Shown here: piece by piece, positions 14,968 to 22,481 of the stretch | Position numbering within the stretch: the stretch's first letter is position 1 | Layout of the letters: each line of letters begins with the position of its first letter | NCBI GenBank assembly: GCA_025449725.1 | Contig: JANWIU010000010.1 | Span: 1-27,986 of the forward strand | Length of the DNA: 27,986 nt | Direction: 5' to 3' | From: Pseudobdellovibrio sp. | GTDB taxonomy: Bacteria; Bdellovibrionota; Bdellovibrionia; Bdellovibrionales; Bdellovibrionaceae | Notes under the pieces: generated by a model | Databases searched by the model: none | The model's input: only the letters and a program-made list of their open reading frames with translations | Told to the model about the DNA's origin: nothing | Program-made: the position numbers and the translations under genes

Positions 14968-17900
14968 ATGAATCAAGGATATTTTTCGCAACCGACAATT
15001 TCTGACACTCAAATTGTTTTTATTTCAGATGATGATTTATGGTCAGTGCCTCCCGAAGGTGGAACTGCCCAAAGATTGACGTCGAACCGAGGTCATATCT
15101 TATCCCCGTGTTTTTCCCCGGACGGGAAGAACCTGGCTTACATAAGTACCGACACCGCTACAGAAGGCGACGTTTATTTGATGGCAGCCAACGGGGGCTT
15201 TGCTGAGCGCTTAACTTGGTTAGGGGTTCAAAGAATTACCGGTTGGAAGAACAATGACACATTGTATTTTGTGTCCGGTATCGAAGGCTATCCGCGCCGT
15301 CAGGCCCACGTTTATGAATTAAATATTAAAACCCGGGATTTTAAAAAGGTGGATCTGGGCCCGGCCAGCTTTTATCACGAGGGACAAGGCTTTCAAGTAT
15401 TGGCGCGAATTTCAGGGGACCCTGCAAGATGGAAGCGTTACCTTGGCGGAACAGCCGGCGTCATTTGGACTCAGCAGGGTGCGGGCAAGTTTCAGCGGAT
15501 TCTAAAAAATATTAAGACCAATATCGCAAAACCCGAAGTTATCGGTAAAAACATTTACTTCATTACCGATCACGAAGGCGTTGCCAATGTTTACGTCTGT
15601 GATTTGAACGGACAAAACCTAAAGCGTTTAACTAATCATCTGGAATACTATTGCCGAGCGCTGCGTGCCCATGGCAATACACTGGTTTATCAGTGCGGTG
15701 CTGAGATTTACACTTATGATGTCGAAACCAAAATCGAACAGAAAATTGATATTTCTGCCGCCACCACGGGAATGCAAAGCGTGCCCAGATACGAAAGCTG
15801 GTCAAAAAACTTTCAGCATGCAGCTGTTCACCCGGTTGCTTCCGAACTTGCGATTGTATCCCGCGGACATTTATTTTTAGTGCCGCCTTTCAGCGGGCCT
15901 GTTAAAGAGCTCGATGCTGAAAGAGGCGTTCGTTATGTTTGCCCGAATTACAATTTTGACGGCAGCAAGTTGATGGTGGCTGCGGCCGAAGGCGAAGAAG
16001 ACGAAGGCCTGTATTTATTCGATCTTAAAGCGGGTACCAAAAAGCCTTTGTTCCCGCAAAAAAACTGGGGAAAGATCTGGGAAATCAAGTCGTCACCTAA
16101 AGCGGATCAATTTGTTTTGGTAAATCATAGAAACGAAGTTTATCTTTTAGATCTGAAAAAGAATTCCTTTAAGCAGATTACTGAAAGCGCTAAAGGTTCT
16201 TACGTAAGACCTTCGGAGTTTGATTGGTCTCCGGACGGCCGCTACATCGCTTTTACGGCTGCAGTTGACAGCCGCCGAAACGGTATTTGGGTTTATGATT
16301 CTCAGAAATCGCAGTTGAAGCTTCTTTTGAATCCGATTTGCTCTGACTCATCTCCTAGCTTTGACCCGGAAGGAAAGTATTTATACTTTTTAGGCGTTAG
16401 AGAATTCGCTCCGGTTTATAACGAAACGCACTTTGATCTGGGGTTCCCGTTTGCAATGAAACCTTATGTCGTTTCGTTAAATGAAACCTCAGAAAATCCT
16501 TTCCAGTTGCCGTTACAGAATCCGAAAGTAGCAGAAAAAGAAGAAGCTAAATCTAAAAAAGATAAGAAGGCTGTTCAGATAAAAGTTGAGATTGAATTCG
16601 AAGGAATTGAGAACCGTGTTCTCCCTTTCAAGCTGGATATGGGCGGTTACCAAAAAATTACAGCGGTCAAAGGCGGTGTTTTATACAGCCGTCAAAAAGT
16701 TCTCGCCAGCACTCAGCATCCCCGCCATGGTGCCGAAGCAAATCCTGTGGTTTATCTTTATAAATTTGAAGACTGCAAAGAGGTGGTGTTTCAGGCCAAT
16801 GTTTCTTATGGGGCCGTCAACGCCTCAAGAACGCATGCACTCGTTTTAACTGAATCGAAGTTGCGATTATTGGAAACAAAAGCAAAACCAACCGAAGAAA
16901 AGCAAGTTGGCAAAAAAGACGGTTACGTTGACGTTTCCAGAATTAAATTAAAAATAGACCCACGGCTGGAATGGGTGCAAATGTACCGTGAAGCCTGGAT
17001 TCTACAAAAAGAACATTTTTGGAGAAAAGATCTTTCGAAAATTGACTGGGACGTCATTTACACTCGCTATTCAAAACTTCTCAAAAAAGTTAATACGCGT
17101 TCAGAGTTTTCTGATTTGATGTGGGAAATGCAGGGTGAACTCGGGACGTCTCACTGTTATGAGATGCTGGGAGATTATAACAGAGTAGGTGCCGGCGTCG
17201 GGCACGGACGGTTGGGCGCATTTTTTACCTATGATCCTAAAACAAAATCTTACCGCATTGATCGAATTTTAAAAGGAACCTCATGGGATGCGGGCAGTGA
17301 AACGCCGTTAACAATGATGGGTGTTCGCCTCAGTGAAGGTGACCGCATCTTGGCAGTGGACGGGTTTACTTTTGAAAAGGCCTCTGATCTTTACGAGTTT
17401 TTAGAAAACAAAGTTAAAGTGGCGGTAGCATTAACTGTAAAACGCAGTGGCGCAGCCAAAACAGAAGTTGTTGAAGTGAAGCCGAACGCGCAAATGAATT
17501 CAGCCTGGTACAGAGAGTGGGTAGAACAGAATAAAAAATATGTTCACGAAACTTCAAAGGGCCGTTTAGGTTATGTTCATATTCCTGATATGGGTCCGTA
17601 CGGATACGCGGAATTTTACAAACATTACATCGCCGAATCCGACAAAGAGGGAATGATCATCGATGTCCGCTTTAACGGTGGGGGGCACGTGTCTCAGCAT
17701 TTGTTAAAAGTGCTCGCTCAAAAACCTCTCGGTTTTGACGAAACAAGACATCAGGGCTTGATGAAATACCCTCTTTACACTCCTGGCGCAATGGTTGCGC
17801 TTGCCAATGAGTTTTCAGGAAGTGACGGGGATATATTTCCACATTGTTTTAAGCTTATGAAATTAGGAAAGTTAGTTGGAAAGCGCACTTGGGGCGGCAT

Positions 17901-18189
17901 CATCGGAATCAATGGCCAATATACTTTGAAAGACGGAACCTGGGTGACCCAACCCGAATACAGTTTCTGGTTTAAGGACAACGAATGGAAGGTCGAGAAT
18001 TACGGTGTTGATCCGGACATCGAAGTAGAAATGACTCCGGAAGATTACCAGGCCGGCCGTGATCCTCAGTTGGACCGCGCAATCAAAGAGGCCCTGTTGG
18101 ATTTAAAAAAGAATCCGGGTTTAAAATTCAAACCAAGCTATTATCCAGACTTAAGTCTTCCGAAAAAACTTCAAAAACTAAACCGCTAG
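14968..18189 (+). CDS. Tricorn-type protease (S41 family)
   Basis: A 1073-residue cytoplasmic tail-specific serine protease homologous to archaeal tricorn, which trims peptides released by larger proteases. The N-terminal half is two beta-propellers: repeated SPDGK/SPDGRYIAF-type blades and DLW..P..GG..QRLT (about 15-40). A Lys/Glu-rich linker lies near residues 510-530, then the C1 core, a PDZ domain (LSEGDRILAVDGFTFEKASD, near 790-810) and the C2 core. Catalytic residues align by spacing with Thermoplasma tricorn: Ser728-His729 (LGTSHCYE), nucleophile Ser952 with Asp953 (FSGSDGD) and Glu1010 (VENYGVDPD); the 58-residue gap Ser952-Glu1010 equals the archaeal Ser965-Glu1023. There is no signal peptide. 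The ATG follows AAGAAGGA by seven bases. Confidence 0.93.
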   Translation: MNQGYFSQPTISDTQIVFISDDDLWSVPPEGGTAQRLTSNRGHILSPCFSPDGKNLAYISTDTATEGDVYLMAANGGFAERLTWLGVQRITGWKNNDTLYFVSGIEGYPRRQAHVYELNIKTRDFKKVDLGPASFYHEGQGFQVLARISGDPARWKRYLGGTAGVIWTQQGAGKFQRILKNIKTNIAKPEVIGKNIYFITDHEGVANVYVCDLNGQNLKRLTNHLEYYCRALRAHGNTLVYQCGAEIYTYDVETKIEQKIDISAATTGMQSVPRYESWSKNFQHAAVHPVASELAIVSRGHLFLVPPFSGPVKELDAERGVRYVCPNYNFDGSKLMVAAAEGEEDEGLYLFDLKAGTKKPLFPQKNWGKIWEIKSSPKADQFVLVNHRNEVYLLDLKKNSFKQITESAKGSYVRPSEFDWSPDGRYIAFTAAVDSRRNGIWVYDSQKSQLKLLLNPICSDSSPSFDPEGKYLYFLGVREFAPVYNETHFDLGFPFAMKPYVVSLNETSENPFQLPLQNPKVAEKEEAKSKKDKKAVQIKVEIEFEGIENRVLPFKLDMGGYQKITAVKGGVLYSRQKVLASTQHPRHGAEANPVVYLYKFEDCKEVVFQANVSYGAVNASRTHALVLTESKLRLLETKAKPTEEKQVGKKDGYVDVSRIKLKIDPRLEWVQMYREAWILQKEHFWRKDLSKIDWDVIYTRYSKLLKKVNTRSEFSDLMWEMQGELGTSHCYEMLGDYNRVGAGVGHGRLGAFFTYDPKTKSYRIDRILKGTSWDAGSETPLTMMGVRLSEGDRILAVDGFTFEKASDLYEFLENKVKVAVALTVKRSGAAKTEVVEVKPNAQMNSAWYREWVEQNKKYVHETSKGRLGYVHIPDMGPYGYAEFYKHYIAESDKEGMIIDVRFNGGGHVSQHLLKVLAQKPLGFDETRHQGLMKYPLYTPGAMVALANEFSGSDGDIFPHCFKLMKLGKLVGKRTWGGIIGINGQYTLKDGTWVTQPEYSFWFKDNEWKVENYGVDPDIEVEMTPEDYQAGRDPQLDRAIKEALLDLKKNPGLKFKPSYYPDLSLPKKLQKLNR

Positions 18190-18198
18190 AAATTTTTC

Positions 18199-18245
18199 GA
18201 CATAGGTCGGGATTGTGACATTACGTTGCAAGCTCGATCTATGTC
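18199..18245 (+). other. Imperfect inverted repeat in the gap after the protease gene
   Basis: GACATAGGTCG (18199-18209) and CGATCTATGTC (18235-18245) form an 11-pair stem with one G-T pair and a 25-nt loop. No T-run follows directly, so it could be a weak or rho-assisted terminator, an attenuator, or an operator for the next gene. A weak promoter-like pair TTGCAA (18227-18232) and TAAGAT overlaps it. Confidence 0.4.
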
Positions 18246-18283
18246 TCATTAAGATATCGCTGAATATTCCGAAAAGAGATCAT

Positions 18284-19150
18284 ATGGTTTCACTGTGGAT
18301 TACAATCGGCTTAGTTATTTCAGCGTTGGGAGTGGCTTCACTGGGAGCCTTCTTTTCTATTACCGGTTTGGGCGCGCTGTTTTCAGGAGCGGTGATTGCC
18401 GTTTGGATGATGGCCGGTTCACTTGAATTTGCGAAGTTTGTTTTAGCGGCTTATCTTCATCAAACATGGAAAGCTCACAATGCCGTTTACAAAAGTTATC
18501 TGACTTTTGCGATAGTTATTTTGAGCGTTATTACGAGTATCGGTATCTACGGATTTTTATCTGATGCGTATCAATCAGCATCATCGGTCTTAGAAACAGA
18601 AACGGTTAAGCTCGAGAGTATTAAAACCCAGCAGTCTTTACTAACAGCCGAGCTGGCGCGTTTAAATAAAATGGTCGAAGAAATTCCTGCAACCCGCGTA
18701 ACAAAAAGAATGAAAATGCGCGCGGAATTAGAACCGGCTATTCAAGAGCTGAATAAAAAGTATAACGACGGCGAAAAAATTCTGACGCAGTCGAATTTAA
18801 AAATTATCGAAGTGAAGAAAAAGGTCGGGCCTTTGATTTATATTGCTAAGGCATTCAATATGAATATCGATCATGTTGTCTCCGCTTTGATTCTGGTTTT
18901 AGTGAGCGTCTTTGACCCTCTGGCCATTTGTTTGGTTATTGCAGCTACGCATGCAATTGAATCTTTTAGAAAACCACAGACTAAAACTGAACAGGAAGCG
19001 GTTGTGCAGCAAACGCAGTCTGAAGCAGTTGCTCCGGTTGCTGTAAAATTAAAACAGCAGGAACGTCCGGTTATTGCTGAAGACGAACCGGATGATGTGA
19101 TTGTTCAGATGAATTTTAAAGATGAATCTGAAGACAAAAAAGTGATTTAA
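18284..19150 (+). CDS. Membrane protein with central coiled coil, unknown function
   Basis: I cannot name a function. The 288-residue protein has hydrophobic segments at about 4-26, 29-51 and 72-92, then a charged helical region (about 100-182, ETVKLESIKTQQSLLTAELA and onward) that looks like a coiled coil, a fourth hydrophobic segment at about 198-222, and a polar Gln/Glu/Val-rich tail. The segments WMMAGSLEFAKFVLAAYLH and SIGIYGFLSDAY recall conserved membrane proteins of unknown function in T4-like marine phages, from memory only. The start at 18284 follows AAAAGAGA; an in-frame ATG at 18215 would put a polar stretch before the first membrane segment and is less likely. It is followed after one base by another membrane-protein gene. 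Confidence 0.8.
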   Translation: MVSLWITIGLVISALGVASLGAFFSITGLGALFSGAVIAVWMMAGSLEFAKFVLAAYLHQTWKAHNAVYKSYLTFAIVILSVITSIGIYGFLSDAYQSASSVLETETVKLESIKTQQSLLTAELARLNKMVEEIPATRVTKRMKMRAELEPAIQELNKKYNDGEKILTQSNLKIIEVKKKVGPLIYIAKAFNMNIDHVVSALILVLVSVFDPLAICLVIAATHAIESFRKPQTKTEQEAVVQQTQSEAVAPVAVKLKQQERPVIAEDEPDDVIVQMNFKDESEDKKVI

Positions 19151-19151
19151 T

Positions 19152-19916
19152 ATGAAATTAGTTCGGTTTCTCGAACGAAAAGGCGTTATCAGATTTTTCG
19201 GGGTCTCCCTGATACTGGCGCCTTTTATCAATATGACTTTGCATTTAACGATTATTAAAATGCAGGGAAATATCGCGTGGTCTCAGTTTCAGTTTTGGCC
19301 CGCTATTCAAAGTGCCGGCTGGATCAGTCTTATTCTTGCAATCAGCAGTATCGTCATCGGATCTATTTTACTTTCAGGTTCACAAAAAGCGTGGAAGTTT
19401 GTTTTGATTTTGGTTGGCGCCTATTTGGGTGTACAAATCTTAAATGTGGGGTCGCAGGCTTGGAAAGGCCCGTTAGCTTGGCCGAGTTTTATCTTAAATG
19501 CCGGAATTTTCTTTTTTATGCTGGATCAGCTGGTTTGGAAGGTGCAACCCAATGCCCCGACAGCAGAAAAAGAAACCGTCTCGCCTGAATTTGTACCTAA
19601 TGAAAATCCGGTTCATTCAATAAAAAAGACAGTTGTAAACCTGAAGTCTTACAGAAAAATTTTATTCAGCTTCGGCAGTGACCATCCGTGGGGGGAGCTG
19701 AAGACCCTTTCAAGCGAACGTCTGAGTGTAAAAAGTATAGCGCCGGTACCGGCACATATTGAAAATAAAACCGTTCAAATCAATTTCGCTAAGAATGTGA
19801 TCGTCGACATTCAATTTGAAAAGCAAGAAGGCGAGCTGGTTTATTTCAGACCGCTGAATTTAGATAAAGAAAAAGTGACAAACCTCAATAGATGGCTTAA
19901 AAAAATCGCCGTATGA
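19152..19916 (+). CDS. Membrane protein with C-terminal soluble domain, unknown function
   Basis: A 254-residue protein not recognised as any named family. Four hydrophobic segments are visible at about 12-34, 52-74, 81-99 and 108-128, then a polar Pro/Glu linker and a C-terminal soluble domain (about 165-254) rich in beta-strand-like alternation (VQINFAKNVIVDIQFEKQEGELVYF). The domain size and its position after a short basic stretch make a PilZ-like barrel conceivable, but the diagnostic RxxxR and D/NxSxxG motifs are absent, so that is not claimed. Its ATG comes one base after the stop of the upstream membrane protein, and its stop overlaps the trmO start (ATGA). The three are therefore almost certainly co-translated. 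Confidence 0.78.
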   Translation: MKLVRFLERKGVIRFFGVSLILAPFINMTLHLTIIKMQGNIAWSQFQFWPAIQSAGWISLILAISSIVIGSILLSGSQKAWKFVLILVGAYLGVQILNVGSQAWKGPLAWPSFILNAGIFFFMLDQLVWKVQPNAPTAEKETVSPEFVPNENPVHSIKKTVVNLKSYRKILFSFGSDHPWGELKTLSSERLSVKSIAPVPAHIENKTVQINFAKNVIVDIQFEKQEGELVYFRPLNLDKEKVTNLNRWLKKIAV

Positions 19917-20635
19917 GCGATTCCTACAATCTGACCCCAATTGGTCTTATCAAATCTTGCTTCCCTGATAAATTCGGGGTTCCTCGGCAATCGGGCTTGG
20001 TTAAAAAAGCTCTTTCTGAACTGAAAATAAAAGCCGAATTTCAACCTGAAATTTCATTGCAGGGACTAGAAGGCTATTCGCATTTGTGGATTCAATTTAT
20101 TTTTCACTTAAATACCAGTGCGCGCTTTCACGCGAAGGTTCATCCGCCTCGTCTTGAAGGAGAAAGTATCGGAGTTTTTGCGACGAGATCACCGCACCGC
20201 CCGAATCCAATCGGCCTTTCACTTGTGGAGATCGTAGAAATTAAGGGCGACACTTTAATTTTAGCAGGTGCAGATCTGGTGGATGGAACTCCTGTGCTGG
20301 ATATCAAACCTTATCTTCCGCACATCGAGAGTGTTTCAGGCGCCCGCGCTGGATGGGCAGGGGAAGTCTCACAAGGAACTATATCTGTCGAATTTAACCC
20401 GAAAAGTATGGAAATTTTGCAAAGCTGGAGTAAAAAAAGCGCTCGGCCGGAGTTAAAAGAAGTGATTATCGAAGTGCTGAAACAGGATCCCCGGCCTGTT
20501 TTGTACAAAGGTTTTGAGTCAAAAGAGTCACCATATCGAAATAAACACGCGTTCAGGCTGTACGACGGAGATATCCACTTCGAATTCGTCTCGAAGGATC
20601 AGGTAATTGTCTTTGATATTTTGCTCCAAAATTGA
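19913..20635 (+). CDS. trmO: tRNA (t6A37) N6-methyltransferase TrmO
   Basis: TrmO methylates N6-threonylcarbamoyladenosine at position 37 of some threonine tRNAs using S-adenosylmethionine. At 240 residues the length matches E. coli TrmO (YaeB). The signature block FATRSPHRPNPIGLSLVEI (about 86-104) and VDGTPVLDIKPYLP (about 122-135) are both intact, as is the N-terminal PIGLIKS...PRQ and the C-terminal PRPVLY...YRNKHAFRLYD region typical of the longer bacterial form. Its ATG overlaps the TGA of the preceding membrane-protein gene as ATGA. The link to two membrane proteins of unknown function probably reflects operon economy rather than a shared pathway. Confidence 0.93.
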   Translation: MSDSYNLTPIGLIKSCFPDKFGVPRQSGLVKKALSELKIKAEFQPEISLQGLEGYSHLWIQFIFHLNTSARFHAKVHPPRLEGESIGVFATRSPHRPNPIGLSLVEIVEIKGDTLILAGADLVDGTPVLDIKPYLPHIESVSGARAGWAGEVSQGTISVEFNPKSMEILQSWSKKSARPELKEVIIEVLKQDPRPVLYKGFESKESPYRNKHAFRLYDGDIHFEFVSKDQVIVFDILLQN

Positions 20636-20683
20636 TAATAATTAACAAAATTTTTTTCGTGGTCAGAAAATTTAAGGGGTTAT

Positions 20684-21658
20684 ATGCAAACTACAACTCA
20701 AGCTCCAGCGACATTGAGAAAAGTACCGACTTTAAGTTTAGCGGCTTACACTCACGGTTCTCAGGATGAAAAAGTAAAATTCATTGATCAGCTTTTTGTC
20801 GGAATTAAAGATTACGGTTTTGTTATTTTAAAAGATCATGATGTTCCGGCTGAACTGTTGGCAGAAGCTTACCGCATCTTAGAAAAATTCTATCAGCTTC
20901 CAGAGAAGCAAAAGTTAACTTACATTTCAGAACGCGGCGGCGGCCAACGCGGTTACACGGCCTTTGGAAAAGAACATGCAAAAGGTGCTGAAGTAAAAGA
21001 TTTAAAGGAATTCTGGCACGTAGGACGCGATGTTGAGCCAGGTCACAGTTTTGAAAAATATTATCCACCTAATATTTGGCCGGATGATTCTATGCCTGAA
21101 TTCCGCCCCGTGTTTGAAAAATTATTTAATCAGTTAGAAAAAGCAGGCATCCAGATGATGGAAGCGCTTTCTTATCCTTTGGGTGTAGAAAAAGATTTCT
21201 TCACTAAAATGGTTGTAGAAGGAAATTCGATTTTACGACTGTTGCACTATCCACCGATTCCTGAAGGTGTTGACCCCCGTTGCGTTCGCGCGGCGGCCCA
21301 TGAAGACATCAACTTCATTACAATTTTACCTGCAGCTACAACTTCAGGATTACAGTTAAAAGACCGTGATGGCACTTGGCTGGATATCGAAAGCGACTAC
21401 GGTACATTGATCGTAGATGCCGGCGACATGCTGGCGAGAATTACAAATGACGTTATTCCTTCTACTACTCACCGGGTTATTAATCCACAAGATGGCAAGA
21501 ACAATTCGCGATACTCAATGCCGTTCTTTATGCACCCGCATCCAGAAGCAGTATTGAGCTGTCTTGAGTCTTGCAAAGGCACAGGCGCGAAATATCCTGA
21601 CATCAGCTCTCACGAGTTTTTGATGCAACGTCTGCGTGAGATCGGTTTAGTAAAGTAA
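20684..21658 (+). CDS. 2-oxoglutarate/Fe(II) oxygenase of the isopenicillin N synthase-like family
   Basis: A 324-residue cytoplasmic non-haem iron oxygenase. The N-terminal DIOX_N region is visible (PTLSLAAY, then DYGFVILKDHDVP at 43-55). The double-stranded beta-helix carries the iron ligands His206-x-Asp208 (AAHEDINFITIL) and His263 (STTHRVINP), and Arg276-x-Ser278 (SRYSMPFF) to bind the 2-oxoglutarate carboxylate. This arrangement is that of the plant/bacterial IPNS-like superfamily; substrate cannot be deduced and no biosynthetic cluster surrounds it. The ATG follows AAGGGG. It lies 48 bp after trmO with no terminator seen and 10 bp before the next gene, so it probably belongs to the same transcript. 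Confidence 0.9.
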   Translation: MQTTTQAPATLRKVPTLSLAAYTHGSQDEKVKFIDQLFVGIKDYGFVILKDHDVPAELLAEAYRILEKFYQLPEKQKLTYISERGGGQRGYTAFGKEHAKGAEVKDLKEFWHVGRDVEPGHSFEKYYPPNIWPDDSMPEFRPVFEKLFNQLEKAGIQMMEALSYPLGVEKDFFTKMVVEGNSILRLLHYPPIPEGVDPRCVRAAAHEDINFITILPAATTSGLQLKDRDGTWLDIESDYGTLIVDAGDMLARITNDVIPSTTHRVINPQDGKNNSRYSMPFFMHPHPEAVLSCLESCKGTGAKYPDISSHEFLMQRLREIGLVK

Positions 21659-21668
21659 TTTTTTAGAT

Positions 21669-22424
21669 ATGAAAGACCGCCATATACTTATTGTTGCTGC
21701 AGCTTTGGTTTTTGTTATGGCGTTTTTCTATATCAAAGGAAAAAAGCCTCACAAGCACATCGAAGAACCTGAAATAGAAGAAGCAGTTGAAGATCAGCAG
21801 GCGGCCGTTGCAAAACCGCAGCAGTCGGCAGCGGCTGCAGCCAGCACAGATGTCAGTTTTGCACCTGCTGTACAGCCAAGCCCAGAGGCTAACGAAGCCA
21901 TCATGCGAAACTTTGCCGAACACATGAAGGAAGTTGCAAAGTGTCTTCATTTGACGGCATTGAATGTTGGCCAACAAGCAGAGCCAACACCTGATAGTTT
22001 GATGGCGATGCTGCGACCGACATTGGGCGAATCGGTTGTACAAATCGATGATTGGTCCCAGTTCGATATCACAGACAAGGGCGGCACAAAAAAAAGAATC
22101 CGTGTCGATTATGATTATCCGGATGGAGTGACGCCGAACCGCAGACTTTCTTCGTACACATTGAATTCGTACGGCGCTTTAGAAATTGATAATTTAACCA
22201 GTGATCAAACGGATAACCCAAACGAAGCGTATATCGAATCTCTAAAAGAAGGTGCGCAACTGATGGCGGAAGAGCGTGCAGCCCGGGTATACTTTGCCCA
22301 AGGTGAAGAAGTAGCTTTTTCAATTAAAAACGGAAAGCTGGATTCCTTTAATATCTCAAGATCTGAATACAGTGTAAATTGCAGCGGCCTCAGCGAAGAA
22401 AATTCAAAGTGTAGTTGCCCTTAG
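21669..22424 (+). CDS. Hypothetical N-terminally anchored periplasmic protein
   Basis: Not recognised. The 251-residue protein begins with one membrane segment (about residues 5-22), followed by a basic KGKKPHKH stretch, an Ala/Gln/Glu/Pro-rich linker (about 30-75) and a soluble domain of about 170 residues with no familiar motif. The topology is probably N-in with the domain in the periplasm. Cysteines are few until the end, where NCSGLSEENSKCSCP places three within the last 15 residues. It starts 10 bp after the oxygenase stop without a clear ribosome binding site, suggesting coupling. Its last codons and stop are part of a tandem repeat, so the C-terminal SCP may result from that repeat. 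Confidence 0.75.
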   Translation: MKDRHILIVAAALVFVMAFFYIKGKKPHKHIEEPEIEEAVEDQQAAVAKPQQSAAAAASTDVSFAPAVQPSPEANEAIMRNFAEHMKEVAKCLHLTALNVGQQAEPTPDSLMAMLRPTLGESVVQIDDWSQFDITDKGGTKKRIRVDYDYPDGVTPNRRLSSYTLNSYGALEIDNLTSDQTDNPNEAYIESLKEGAQLMAEERAARVYFAQGEEVAFSIKNGKLDSFNISRSEYSVNCSGLSEENSKCSCP

Positions 22425-22463
22425 GCAACAAACCCCAAACCAGTGTAGTTGCCCTTAGGCAAC
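22408..22463. repeat. Tandem pair of 22-bp repeats, each a hairpin, at a convergent junction
   Basis: Two identical 22-bp copies (22408-22429 and 22442-22463) are 34 bp apart start to start. Each contains GTTGCCCTTAGGCAAC, a 6-bp stem with a CTTA loop; in the second copy the stem grows to 8 bp (TAGTTGCC/GGCAACTA). The first copy includes the stop codon of the plus-strand gene and the second lies 18 bp before the end of valS, so both strands would be terminated or processed here. No T-run follows. Confidence 0.85.
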
Positions 22464-22481
22464 TAACCACTTCAAATTCGC

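Noticed and set aside
18215..18283. Upstream in-frame ATG for the coiled-coil membrane protein
   Set aside because: It overlaps the inverted repeat 18199-18245, lacks a ribosome binding site and adds a polar stretch before the first membrane helix.
19650..19916. PilZ domain in the C-terminus of the second membrane protein
   Set aside because: The c-di-GMP-binding RxxxR and D/NxSxxG motifs are absent; only a vague beta-rich pattern is present.
22408..22463. Possible CRISPR-like repeats
   Set aside because: Only two copies, a 12-bp spacer, a strong internal palindrome at a gene junction and no cas genes nearby.
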